Origin: Phocoena phocoena
Taxonomy: Eukaryota; Chordata; Mammalia; Artiodactyla; Phocoenidae
Direction: 5' to 3'
DNA: 64,000 bases
NCBI RefSeq assembly: GCF_963924675.1
Contig: NW_027077402.1
Coordinates: 1,426,001-1,490,000, forward strand
A program made the position numbers and the translations under genes. Positions 24,240 to 36,180 of the stretch are shown piece by piece (within the stretch, counting starts at the first letter, position 1; each line of letters starts with the position of its first letter). Under the pieces are notes generated by a model. It was not told where the DNA came from and ran no database searches. It saw only the letters and a program-made list of their open reading frames with translations.

Positions 24240-24752
24240 CTCCAAGAATGAGGAAGGGGACAAAAGGCAGAAGAGAGGTTTGTCCCAGGCAAAGCCCCTT
24301 AAAAATCCCTGGGAGATAAAAATAGAATCTGGGCAATAAAATAAAGTCTAACCATTTTTATCCTTTGTGCTTTGTCTAATTTCAGGTGCTCCTAGGGTCC
24401 CGCATACAGAGGTTCCACACCCGGCACTTCAGACCAGATTTCCTAGTGCAGAATGGCTGGGTCGACACATCAGCTCCTGGGGCCCAGTGCAGACTCTGCG
24501 ATATAGAGCCTGAGCTGTAGCCAACAGGGCCCTCGAGAGTTCCACCGCTTCCCTCCCACTGACTCTGACAGGATCTCTACACAGCAGCCCAGCCCACAGC
24601 CCACAGGGTAGCACATGCTCTCACCTCTCCATTCTCTGATCAAAATATAAAGTTTCCTTTGCTTCTGAACCAAACTCAGTCTCAATCTGTTGGCTCCAGT
24701 GACACTGGGCAGGGGGACACTTGTTGGGGTCCACTCTGGAGGATCAGTAACA
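24240..24752 (+). mobile_element. Probable 3' LTR remnant of the class I retrovirus
   Basis: This stretch follows the env remnant and has polyadenylation-like signals (AATAAA at about 24335, and an ATAAAG-type signal near 24645). A passage with TTGCTTCTGAACCAAACTC and a GGGGTCCACTCTGGAGGATC-like end terminate in AACA at about 24752. These resemble the R-U5 end of class I LTRs. The 5' limit is a guess and no matching 5' LTR is present, so the assignment is tentative. Confidence 0.4.
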
Positions 24753-25085
24753 GAAATTGAGAACATTGTAACTTTAATGAACAGATGTGTGAGCCATACT
24801 GTAATTAACAGAGAACAGTGTATAAGATGTTATACACTGTTAGAAATAAGATGTTTCTAACACTTCCATTTGATATTTCCATCACTTTCTTATAAGCAAG
24901 TTCAGTGAAAATGTTTGTCTTATGTGTCAGGTCAATATTAGAGAAACGAAGTGATTTCTTTCCAAGCATGTACATCTAATAATCTTGGTTAAAGCTTCAA
25001 TCTTGTTTTAAATGCTTTTGCATTGAAAATGATACCTCTCTTTCAGCTCCCCCATTTCTGAGAAGTATAAAATCTTATAATTTAT
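24753..25085. other. AT-rich interval, nothing recognised
   Basis: About 330 bp of AT-rich DNA between the LTR-like end and an L1 3' UTR. A small inverted motif, GTGTATAAGATGTTATACAC near 24819, is the only structure noticed. There is no gene-like frame. Confidence 0.5.
24819..24838. repeat. Short perfect inverted repeat
   Basis: GTGTATAA and TTATACAC are exact reverse complements separated by GATG. The stem is only 8 bp and may be chance in AT-rich DNA. Confidence 0.55.
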
Positions 25086-25265
25086 TATTACCAAAGGGGA
25101 AAGGGTGGGAGGAGGGATAAATTAACAGTTTGGGATTAACACATACACAATGCTATGTATAAAATCGATCATCAACAAGGAACTACTGTATAGCACAGGG
25201 AACTACACTCAATATTTTGCAATAACCTATAAGGGGAAATGATCTGAAAAAGAATAGATATTTTT
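25086..25265 (+). mobile_element. L1 3' UTR fragment (cetartiodactyl type)
   Basis: The sequence from CCAAAGGGGAAAGGGTGGGA through GATTAACACATACACA, GTATAGCACAGGGAACTAC and CAATATTTTGCAATAACC to GAAAAAGAATAGATAT is the end of a cetartiodactyl L1. It is far better preserved than the matching segment inside the 1.74-kb satellite units. It stands directly before a strongly diverged copy of the satellite's non-L1 half, in the same order and orientation as inside a satellite unit. Confidence 0.88.
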
Positions 25266-25470
25266 ATTGACATCACCTATCACTGACAGTTAAAATCGAA
25301 CCTAAGGGAAGCCGGTGGTGAGTGTTTCTGACCCTGAAGACTTCAATCATCTAAAGTTTGGACTCTGCCTACTTCCCAAGGCCCTTAATGAACATATGTG
25401 TAGCCGTAGCTTAAAAAATCCCCCAGTTTGGGTTGCGGAGAGACACTGATTTTGAAAAAGCCCTGGTGTT
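25266..25470. other. Transition between L1 3' UTR and diverged satellite, weak homology only
   Basis: About 200 bp that occupy the place where a satellite unit has its GGTGAGTTTCGGTGAGCAAA region. A GGTGAGTGTTTCTGACCCT passage near 25317 may be homologous, but the match is too weak to align by eye. No gene is seen. Confidence 0.45.
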
Positions 25471-26635
25471 CTCCTCACATGAATGGGACCCTTCCTACAG
25501 CTAAAACATGCCTGTCACACACAGAGGATGGTATACCGTCTGATCGGGAAAAGTTTGGAAAAGGAATCTCATCTCCTCATCACCTGGTGCTCAGGTTCAC
25601 CCCTCCAGAGTCTTTACTAACAGTCTCCCCACTTGGAGATGTCAGGACTGTCAACATCCTGTTGTGCACAGTTTGGAATTTGTCCAGAGGATGAATCGGA
25701 AGGAGGAGGAACAATGAGAGACAAGTCTTAGGTGTTCAGACAGGCACATGTCACTCTAATTTCCAATCAGGAAGACGAATTAACCAAAGGCTAGGGTTGC
25801 CCATGGAAACAGAATAGGGCTTGAGGAAATCCCGCTGCTTTGTGGCCAGTTCCCATAAACACAAGTGGAAAAATGGAACTCAGGGGCACAAAATTCACGA
25901 AACTGCAGAGCTCAAAATATCTATCACTGAAAAATGTCTTGAGGAAGGTCAGAAAAAAGGACTTGTAAGCAACAGAGAATGGCAGGAAAGGGATTGGAAG
26001 AGGTAGAAAGGACTCGCCATTAAGCACAAGAAAAGGGGCTGAACATTGCCAACATTGCAGTTGGCCAAAAAGGGTGTATGCATCTTTTTCTGTATAAATT
26101 CAAGAAAAGGGCATACACATTTTTAGCCAACCAAACAGGTGGGCACTGGAAATCAATACTACAAAACACATCACTTTGCATCAGTCAGAAGAGCCGTCCT
26201 CATAAAGTGTAAACACCAGAAATGCAGGACAGGGCAAGGAGAAAAGGGAGCACTGTGAGGCTTATAGTGGAAATGTATGTTGCCAACGTTCACTCTGGAG
26301 AAGTGTATTGTGTTTACTAAAGCATCTAAAAAATGAGCTACAGAGCACAGAGCACTTGCACTCATGGACGTATATCTTGGGAAAAACAAAAATGGGGAGG
26401 ACACAGGCACGCCAAAGTTTACCGCCTCTCTGTTTAAAAGATCCTCGACTAGGATATAACATAAATGTCTCTGGAGGGAAAAAATGGATAGAGATGAGGT
26501 ACTTAGGTAGAGTGGAATATTACTCAGCCCGGAAAATAATGAAATATTGCCATTTGTAAAAACTCCAGAGGACTTAAGTATGATCATAAAAAGTCACAAA
26601 ACACTAAAAGAAAAACACATAAGATATCACTAATA
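25471..26635 (+). repeat. Highly diverged copy of the 1.74-kb satellite
   Basis: Landmarks of the satellite appear in order but with many substitutions: CAGCTAAAACATGCCTG, TTTACTAACAGTCTCCCC, AATTAACCAAAGGCT, GAACTCAGGGGCAC, then a decayed palindrome and the L1-derived part. In the L1-derived part it keeps bases closer to genuine L1 than the other copies do, for example GTGGAATATTACTCAGCC followed by ATAATGAAATATTGCCATTTG. From about 26636 rightward the sequence becomes much more like the standard units. It is probably an old copy left at the array edge. Confidence 0.85.
26061..26130. repeat. Decayed palindrome, satellite copy 8
   Basis: The outer ends TTGGCCAAAAA and TTTTTAGCCAA still pair and the GTATGC/GCATAC blocks are present. 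The centre (TGTATAAATTCA) is no longer symmetric and CpGs have become TG or CA. It shows that the palindrome was already present in this old copy. Confidence 0.8.
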
Positions 26636-27794
26636 CATGGAATATAAACTTGGCTACACATGCACTGAATTACAAAACAGAACAGGGTCTCAAATTAAGA
26701 AAACCAACTTATGCTTTCTTATGGAGAAAGGTGAGTTGGGGTGCTGCATAAAACCAGAGATTGAAATTAGCACAGATACCGTTGCAAAAGCCAAATATGT
26801 AATAGACAAGACCTACTCCTTGCTCAACGAAGTGGACTCAACACCACATATTCAACACTTAGGAATATACCTGACTGGTAACAACCTTAAAACCCATGGA
26901 TTTATATGTCTCCATAAGAGAATCAAGCATGTGTACAGCGGCAAAAACGCAGCAGTGAAAATCCGATAAATCCCATTACCAAAATAAATTTTAAACACAA
27001 AACAAAATGACAGTGAAATAGACAAGAATTCTTAAATAATTCACTCAGGGCTTGTGATGCAACATGGATTTACCACATCGACACCCAGAGCTGGTGAGAA
27101 ATAGGGCTGGACACTTCGGGCTGATAGCATTGGTGAGGATTGGTGAGCAAATGCAGACCGTTTGAAGTCATACTGCATGATACCCATTCCATGGGTCCCA
27201 ACTCTCCAGGTTTAAGCGAATCTTCCTTCAGCTAAAACATACATGGGAAACACAGAGTATGGTCCACCATGTGATTGAGAAAAGTTTTTAAATGCATCTC
27301 AGTTTTTGTCCCCTGGTATTCAGGTTCACCATTCCAGACGCTTTACTAACACTCTCCCCACTTGGAGAGTCAGTGCCTTTAACCTCCTCTTTGGCACAGT
27401 TTGCGATTTCTGTGCAAGATGAACAGGAATAGGGAGAACCAAAGAGAGACTAGCTGTAGGTGTCTGCACAGGCAAATGTAATGCTCATTTCCCAAAAGGA
27501 AGAAGAATTAGCCAAAGGCTCAGCATGCCTGCCGGAACCAGATTAGGGCCTGAAGCAATCCTGTGGTTTTGCGGCCAGCTCACAAGAAAGCTAGCTGAAG
27601 AAAGGAGCTCAGGGGCACTGTAAATCACAAACCTACAGAGTTGTAAATGACAGCTATCTTCCAGAAATATATTGAAGTAAGCCTGCAAAGCGGACTTGAA
27701 AGCGGGGCAGAATTTAAGGAAAGCTATTTCAGGGGATAGACAGGTTTTGCACTTAAAGCATAGGAAAAGAGGCAGATCGTCGACAATGATGCAC
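26636..27794 (+). repeat. 1.74-kb satellite, L1-derived and non-L1 parts up to the next palindrome
   Basis: Continues the unit whose palindrome is at 26061 (palindrome-to-palindrome distance 1,734 bp), but from here on the sequence is close to the standard units. It contains the L1 3' UTR-derived part, the ATTCACTCAGGGCTTGTGATG region and the non-L1 part. Confidence 0.9.
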
Positions 27795-27866
27795 TCGGCC
27801 AAAAAGTGCGTATGCGTTTTTTCCTGAATATATTCAGGAAAAAACGCATACGCACTTTTTGGCCAA
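27795..27866. repeat. 72-bp palindrome, satellite copy 9 (most symmetrical)
   Basis: The arms meet at 27830/27831 and the inner 68 bp (27797-27864) are perfectly symmetrical. Both arms carry the GTGCG/CGCAC form. Most other copies with GTGCG on the left keep CGCCC on the right. Confidence 0.96.
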
Positions 27867-29539
27867 CCAAGCAAGCCTATGAAGGAAATCTGCACTACAA
27901 TGAAGTCTCAGTGCCCCCCGGTCAAAGGGGCCATCTGAAAAAAGTGTAAAATCCAGAAAGGCAGGACAGGCCATGGAGAACAGGGAGCCTTGTTATGCTG
28001 ATGGACGGGATGTAAATTGCCAACAGCCGCTCTGGAGATGTGAATGGTGTTTCCTGAAACACGTAAGAAACGAAGCAACACAGCCTATGGCACTTACACT
28101 TATGGTCCTATAGCTTACGGAAATTAAAATCAAAAACACACAGCCACCCCAAGGTTTGGGACGGCTTTGTTTACAAGAACCTCGTCTACGGTACAAGTTA
28201 AATATCCCAGAAAGCGAAAAATGGATAAAGAAGTTGTGGTATGTATGTAAAATGGAATATCACTGAGCAATGAAATCTATGTCATCAGGCCCGTAGCGGC
28301 ATAGTAGGTGGATTCAGGTACGGTGATTCTACGTGAAATAAGTCACACAGAAAGAGAAACATCTTTAGATATGACTAATACACGGGATGTAAACTTGACT
28401 ACACATGAACTGAATTACAATAGAGAACATGGTCTCAAATTTAGAAATACAACTTGCGCTTGCTTATGGGGAAAGGTGAGTTGGGGTGCCAGATGAAACC
28501 AGAGATTTAAATTAGCACAGATACCGTTCCATAAGCCAAACTTCTAATAGACAAGACCTACCCCTTGCTTAAAGAAATGGACTCAACACCACATATTCAA
28601 CGCCTAGGAATATATCTGACTAGGAAGAAACTTAAAACCCATGGATTTATATGTCTCGGTAAGTGAATCAAATGTGTGTACAGACGGATAAACGCAGCAG
28701 TGAAAATCCGATAAATCCCAGTATCAAAATAAATTTCGAAAACAAAACACAATGACAGTGAAATAGAGAGCAATTCTTAAATAATTCACTCAGGGCTTGT
28801 GATGCAACCTGGATTTACCACATCTACACCCAGAGCTGGGTGAAACATAAACATGGATACTTTGGGATGATAGACTTGATGAGGTACAGTGAGCAAAGGC
28901 AGACCTTTTGGTCATAATGCATGGTACCCATTCTATGGGTCCCAACTCTCCAGGTACAAGGGATTCTTCCTTCAGCTAAAACATGCATGGGAAACCCAGA
29001 GCATGGTCCACCGTGTGATTCGGAAACGTTTCTAAATGCATCTCAGTTTTCGTACCCTGGTATTCGGGTTCACCATTCCAGACACTTTACTAACTCTCTC
29101 CCCACTTGGAGAGTCAGTGCCTTTAACCTCCTGTTTGGCACAGCTTGCAATTTCTGCGCAAGATGAACAGGAATAGGGAGAACCAATAAGAGACTAGCTG
29201 TAGGTGTCTGCACTGGTAAATGTAACGCTCATTTCCCACGAGGAAGAGGAATTAACCAAAGGCTCAGCGTGCCCTGCCATAAACACATTAGGCCTTGAAG
29301 CAATAATGGGATTTGTTGCCCAGCTCACAAGAAAGCGAGTTGAAGAAAGGAGCTCAGGGACACTGTAATTCACAAACCTGCAGAGTTATAAGTGACAGCT
29401 AACGTCCAATAATATATTGAAGTAAGCCTGCGAAGAGGACTTGAATGCGGGGCAGAATTTCAGGAAAACGATTTCTGGGGGTAGACTGGAATTGCACTTA
29501 AAGCATAGGAAAAGAGACAGAACGTCGACAATGATGCAC
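27795..29539 (+). repeat. 1.74-kb common cetacean satellite unit
   Basis: A complete 1,745-bp unit without insertions and with the usual order of palindrome, L1-derived segment and non-L1 segment. It resembles units 1 and 5 of the left block at the diagnostic TTGCACTTAAA-type passage. Confidence 0.92.
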
Positions 29540-29611
29540 TTGGCCAAAAAGGGTGTATGCGTTTTTTCCTGAATATATTCAGGAATAAACGCATACGCCC
29601 TTTTTGGCCAA
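29540..29611. repeat. 72-bp palindrome, satellite copy 10
   Basis: The arms meet at 29575/29576. There are two asymmetries: GGGTG on the left against the equivalent of GGGCG on the right, and GGAATAAAC for GGAAAAAAC in the right arm. Confidence 0.94.
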
Positions 29612-30305
29612 CCAAGCAAGCCTGTAAAGGAAATCTGCACTACATTGAAGTCTCACTACCCCCCGGTCAAAACGGTCATCTGAAAAAAGTGTAAAATCTA
29701 GAAAGGCAGGACAGGCCATAGAGAAGAGGGAGCATTGTTTTGCTGATGGGCGGGATGTAAATTGCCAACAGCCACTCTGGAGAAGTGTATAGTGTTTCCT
29801 GAAACACGTAAGAAACGAAGCAACACAGCCTATGGCACTTACACTTATGGTCCTATAGCTTAGGGAAATTAAAATCAAAAACACACAGCCACCCCAAAGT
29901 TTGGGACGGCTCTGTTTACAAGAACCTCGTCTACGGTACAAGTTCAATATCCCAGAAAGCGAAAAATGGATAAAGAATTTGTGGTACGTACGTACAATGG
30001 AATATCACTCAGCAATGAAATCTCTGACATCAGGCCCGAAGCGGCATACTGAGTGGCTTCAGGTACGGTGATACTACGTGAAATAAGTCACAGAGAAAAA
30101 GAAACATCATAAGATATGACTAATACACGAGATGTAAACTTGACTACACATGAACTGAATTACAATAGAGAACAGGGTTTCAAATTTAGAAAAACAACTT
30201 TCGCTTGATTATGGGAAAAGGTGAGTTAGGGTGCCGCATAAAACCAGAGATTGAAATTAGCACAGACTCCGGCCCATATGCCAAATATATAATAGAAAAG
30301 ACATA
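29540..30305 (+). repeat. Partial 1.74-kb satellite unit, cut by the telomere-like array
   Basis: The unit proceeds from its palindrome through the L1-derived segment and stops about 765 bp in, at AATAGAAAAGACATA, where standard units read AATAGACAAGACCTACTCC. The next bases, CACTAACC, belong to the telomere-like array. The shared TAC/ACTA letters leave a few bases of ambiguity in the join. Confidence 0.9.
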
Positions 30306-33300
30306 CACTAACCTTTACCCGAAGCCTTAACCTAACCCGTTCCCTAATCCTAACCCATACGCTAACACTAACCCGTACCCTAACACGTACGCTCACCCTA
30401 AACCGTTGTCGTACGGTAACCTGTCCCCTAAATCGTCCTCATCCCCTAACCCTAACCCTAACCATAACCCGTACCCTTAAACCTACACTCACCCTAAACC
30501 GTTGCTGTACCCTAAACTGTCACCTAAATCGTCCTCGTCCCCTAACCCTAACCATAACCCTAAACCTAACCCTTACCCAAAGTCTTATGCTAAACCGTCA
30601 CCTAATCCTAAACCGTACGCTAACACTAACCCATACCCTAACACGTACGCTCAACCTACACGGTTGTCGTATCCTAATCTGTATCCTAAACCGTCTCCGT
30701 CCCCTAAACCTAACCCTGAACCTAACCCTTACCCGAAGCCTTCCACTAACACGTCCCCAATCCTAACACGTACGCTAACACTATCCCGTACCCTAACACG
30801 TACGCTCAACCTAAACCGTTCTCCTACACTAACCTGTCCGCTAAACCGTCCCCGTACCCTAACCCTAACCCTAACCCTAACCCTAAAACTAACCCTTACC
30901 CGAAGCCTTACACTTACCCGTCCCTTTATCCTAACCCGTAGGCTATCACTAACCCGTACTCTAACATGTACGCTCACCCTAAACCATGGTCGTACGCTAA
31001 ACTGTCGCCAAACTGTCCCCGTCCCCTAACCCTAACCCTAATCCTAACACTAACACTAACCCTTACCCGAAGCCTTACCCTAACCCGTCCCATAATCCTA
31101 ACCCGTACGCTAACACTAACCCGTACCCTAACATGTACGCTCACACTAAACCATTGTCGTACCCTAACCTGTCCCCTAAACCGTCCCGTCCCCTAACCCT
31201 AACCTTAACCCTAACCCTAACCCTTACCGAGGCCTTAAACTAACCCGTCCCCTAATCCTAACCCGTACGCTAACACTAACACGTACCCAAACACGTACAC
31301 TCACCCTAAACAGTTGTCGTACCCTAAATTGTCCCCTAAACGGTCCCCGTCCCATAACCCTAACCCTAGCCCTAACCCTAAAACTAACCCTAACCCAAAC
31401 ACTCGAAGCCTTAACCTAACCCATCCCATAATCCTAACCCGTACACTAACACTAACCCATATCCTAACACGTACGCTCAACCAAAACCGTTGTCGTACCC
31501 TAACCTGTCCCCAAAACCGTCCCCGTCACCTAAACCTAACCCTTATCCTAACCCTTACCCGAAGGCTTAACCTAACCAGTCCCCTAATCCTAACCCGTAC
31601 GCTAAGAGTAACCCGTACCCTAACATGTACGCTCACCCTAAACCGTTGTCGTACCCTAACCTGTCCCCTAAACCGTCCCCGCTCCCTAACCCTAACACTA
31701 CCCCTTACCCGAAGCCTTACCCTAAACCGTCCCCTAATATTAACCCGTACGCTAACACTAATCCATACACTAACTTGTACGCTCACCCTAAACTGTTGTC
31801 ATACGCTAACCTGTACCTTAACCGTCCCCGTCGCCTAACCCTAAACCTAACACTAACCCTAACACTTACCCGAAGCCTTACCCTAACCCGACCCCTAATC
31901 CTAACCCGTACGCTAACACTAACCCGTGCCCTAACACGTGTGCTCACCCTAAACCGTTTTCGTACCCTAACCTGTCACCTAAATCGTCCGCGTCCCTTGA
32001 CCCTAACCCTAACCCTAACCATAACCCTAACCCTTACCCGAAGCCTTACACTAACCCATCCCCTAATCCTAACCCGTACGCTAACACTAACCCGTACCCT
32101 AACACGTACGCTCACCCTAATCCGTTGTCGTACCCTAACCTGTCCCCTAAACCGTCCCCGTCCCCTAACCCTAACCCTAACCATTACCCGAAGCCTTACC
32201 CTAACCCGTCCACTAAACCTAACCCGTACGCTAACACTAACCCGTACCCTAACACGTACGCTCACCCTAAAAGGCTTTTGTACCCTAACCTGTCCCCTAA
32301 ACCGTCCCCATCCCCTAACCCTAACCCTAACTCTAACCCTAACCCTTACCCGAAGCCTTACCCTAACACGTCCCCTAATCCTAACGCGTACGCTAACACT
32401 AACCAATACCCTAACACGTACGCTCACCCTAAACCGTTGTCGTACCCTAACCTGTCCCCTAAACCGTCCCCATCCCCTAATCCTAACCCCAACCCTAACT
32501 CTAACCCTAACCCTTACCCGAAGCCTTACCCTAACCCGTCCCCTTATCCTAACCTGTAACCTAACACTAACCCGTACCCTAACACGTACGCTCACCCTAA
32601 ACCTTTGTCGTACCCTATCCTGTCCCCTAAACCATCCCAGTCCCCGTCCCCATCCCCTAACCCTAACCCTAACCTTAAACCTTACCAAAGCCTTACCCTA
32701 ACCCCTCCCCTAATTCTAACCCGTACGCTAACACTATCCCGTACGCTCACCCTAAACCATTGTCGTAACCTAATGTGTCCCCTAAACCGTCCGCGTCCCC
32801 TAACCCTAACCCTAACCCTAACTCTTACTCGAAGCCTTACACTAACCGGTCCCCTTATCCTAACCCGTACGCTAACACTAAATCGGACCCTAGCACGTAC
32901 GCTCACCCTAAACTGTTGTCGTACCCTAACCTTTCCCTAAACCATCACCGTCCCCTGACCCTAACCCTAAGCCTAACCCTAACCCTAACCCTTACCCTAA
33001 CCCGTCCCCCTAATCCTAACCCGTACGCTAAACTAACCCGTACCCTAACACGTACGCTCACCCTAAACCACTGTCGTAACCTAACCTGTCCTCTAAACCC
33101 TCCCCGTCCCCTAACCCTAACCCTAACCCAACACTAACCCAAACCTAAACCTTACCCGAAGCCTTATCCTAACCCGTCCCCTAATCCTAACCCGTACGCT
33201 AACTCTAACCTGTACCCTAAGACGTACGCTCACCCTAAAGCGTTTTCATACCCTAACCTGTCCCCTAAACCGTCCCCGTCCCGTAACCCTAACGCTAACC

Positions 33301-34239
33301 TTAACCCTAACCATAAACCTTACCCGAAGCCTTACACTAACCCGTCCCCTAAACCTAACCCGGACGCTAACACTAACCCATACCCTAACACGTACGCTCA
33401 CCCTAAACCGTTGTTGTACCCGAACCTGTCCCCTAAACCGTCCTCGTCCCCTAACACTAACCCTAACCCTAACTCTAACCCTAACCCTTACCCGAATCCT
33501 TACCCTAACCCGTCCCCTAATCGTAAACCGTACGCTAACGCTAACCTGTACCATAACACGTACGCTCACCCTAAACTTTGTCATACCCTAACTTGTCCCC
33601 TAAACCGTCCCCGTCCCCTAACCCTAACCCTAACCCTAACCCTTACCTGAAGCCTTACCCTAACACATCCCCTAATCCTAAACGGTACGCTAACACTAAC
33701 CCGTAACCTAACACGTACTCTCACCCTAAACCGTTGTCGTACCTTAACCTGTCTCCTAAACGGTCCCCATCCCCTAACCCTAACCCTAACCCAAACCCTA
33801 ACACTTACCCGAAGCCTTACCCTAAACCGTACCCGAATCCTAACACGTACGCTAACACTAACCCGTACCGTAACACATACGCTCAACCTAAACCGTTGTC
33901 GTACACCAACCTGCCCCCTAAAACGTCCCAGACCCCTAACCGTAAACCTAACCCTATACCTAACCCTAACCCTAACCCTAACCCTTACCCGAAGCCTTAC
34001 ACTAACCCGTTCCCTAATCCTAACCCGTACGTTTACACTAACCCGTACCCTAACACGTTCGCTCACCCTAAACCGTTGTCGTACCCTAACATGTCCCCTA
34101 AACCTTCCTCATCCCCTAATCCTAACCGTAACACTAGCCCTTACCCAAAGCCTTAACCTAACCCGTCCCCTAATCCTAACCCGTACGCTAAAACTAACCC
34201 ATACCCTAACACGTACGCTCACCCTAAACCGTTGGCATA

Positions 34240-36180
34240 CCCTAACCTATCCCCTAAACCATCCCCGTCCCCTAAACCTAACCCTAATCCTAACCCTAAC
34301 ACTTACCCGAAGCCTTACACTAAACCGTCCCCTAATCCTAAACCGTATGCTAACATTAACCCGTACCCTAACACGTACGCTCACACTAAACCGTTATCAT
34401 ACCCTAACCTGTCCCCTAAAGCGTCCCCATCCCCTAACCCTAACCCTAATCCTAAACCTAACCCTAACCCTTACCCGAAGCCTTACCCTAACCCGACCAC
34501 TAATCCTAACCCGTACACTAACACTATCCCGTACCCTAACACGTACGCTCACCCTAAACCGTTTTCATACCCTAACCTGTCCCCTAAGCCGTCCCCATCC
34601 CCTAACCCTAACGCTAACCCTAACCCTAACCCAAACCCTTACCCGAAGCCTTACCATAAACCGTCCCTTAATCCTAACCTGTACGCTAACACTAACCGTT
34701 ACCCTAACACGTACGCTCACCCTAAACCGTTGTCATACACTAACCTGTCCCCTAAACCATCCCCGTCCCCTAACACTAACCCTAACCCTAACCCTAACAC
34801 TAGCCCTTACCCTAAGCCTTACGCTACCCCGTGCCCTAATCCTAATCCGTACGCTAACAGTAACCCGTACCCTAACATGTACGCTCACCCTACACCGTTG
34901 TCATAACCTAACCTGTCCCCTAAACCGTTCCCATCCCCTAACCCTAACCCTAAACCCAACCATAACCATAACCCTTACCCGAAGCCTTACACTAACGCGT
35001 CCCCTAACACTAAACTGTATGCTAACACTAACCCGTACCCTAACACGTACGCTCACCCTAAACCATTGTCGTACCATAACCTGTCCCCTAAACCCTCCGC
35101 GTCCCCTATCCCTAACCCTAACCCTAAACCTAACCCTAACCCTAACCCTAACCCTTACCCGAAGCCTTACACTAACCCGTCCCCTAATCCTAAACCGTAC
35201 GCTAACACTAACCCATACACTAACACGTACACTCACCCTAAACCACTGTCGTACCATAACCTGTTCCCTAAACCGTCCCCGTCCCCTAAACCTAACCCTA
35301 ACCCTAAACCTAACCCTTACCCGAAGCCTTACCCTAACCCGTCCCCTAATCCTAAACCGTATGCTAACATTAACGCATACCCTAACACGTACGCTCACAC
35401 TAAACCGTTGTCATACCCTACCCTTTCCCCTAAACCGTCCCAATCCTCTAACCCTAACCCTAATCCTAAACCTAACCCTAACCCTTACCCGAAGCCTTAC
35501 CCTAAGCCGACCCCTAATCCTAACCCGTACGCTAACACTATCCCATACCCTAACACGTACGCTCACCCAAAACCGTTGTCGTACCCTAACCTGTCCCCTA
35601 AGCCGTCCCCGTCCCCTAACCCTAACGCTAACCCTAACCCTAACCCTAACCCTTACCCGAAGCCTTACCATAACCCGTCCCTTAATCCTAACCTGTACGC
35701 TAACACTAACCGTTACCCTAACACGTACGCTCAGCCTAAACCGTTGTCGTACACTAACCTGTTCCCTAAACCATCCCCGTCCCCTAACACTAACCCTAAC
35801 CCTAACCCTAACCCTAGCCCTTACCCTAAGCCTTACGCTACCCCGTCCCCTAATCCTAACCCGTACGCTAACAGTAACCCATACCCTAACACGTACGCTC
35901 ACCCTACACCGTTGTCATAACCTAACCTGTCCCCTAAACCGTTCCCGTCCCCTAACCCTAACCCTAAACCCAACCATAACCATAACCCTTACCCGAAGCC
36001 TTACACTAACGCGTCCCCTAACCCTAAACTGTATGCTAACACTAACCCGTACCCTAACACGTACGCTCACCCTAAACCATTGTCGTACCCTAAACTGTCC
36101 CCTAAACCCTCCACGTCCCCTATCCCTAACCCTAACCCTAACCCTAACCCTAACCCTTACACAAAGCCTTACCCTAACCC
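34240..36180 (+). repeat. Higher-order repeat of about 1,014 bp within the right array
   Basis: Blocks recur with a step of about 1,014-1,016 bp: the CCATAACCATAACC passage at about 34960 and 35975, the CCTTACCATAA passage at about 34649 and 35664, and the CCCTCCGCG/CCCTCCACG passage at about 35095 and 36108. Six monomers make one unit. Neighbouring monomers differ more than monomers one unit apart, which defines the higher-order repeat. Confidence 0.82.

Noticed and set aside
31975..32688. Minus-strand Val-Arg-rich frame as a real protein gene.
   Set aside because: It is the complementary stop-free frame of the same hexamers, starts at GTG and is found in almost every part of the array. It is kept only as a speculative translation product in a finding.
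34935..35920. Pro-Asn and Tyr-Pro-rich frames read as a secreted or structural repeat protein.
   Set aside because: The third frame of CCCTAA variants (CCT AAC) gives alternating Pro and Asn automatically. Monomer breaks and stops follow DNA repeat variation and no signal peptide precedes the frame.
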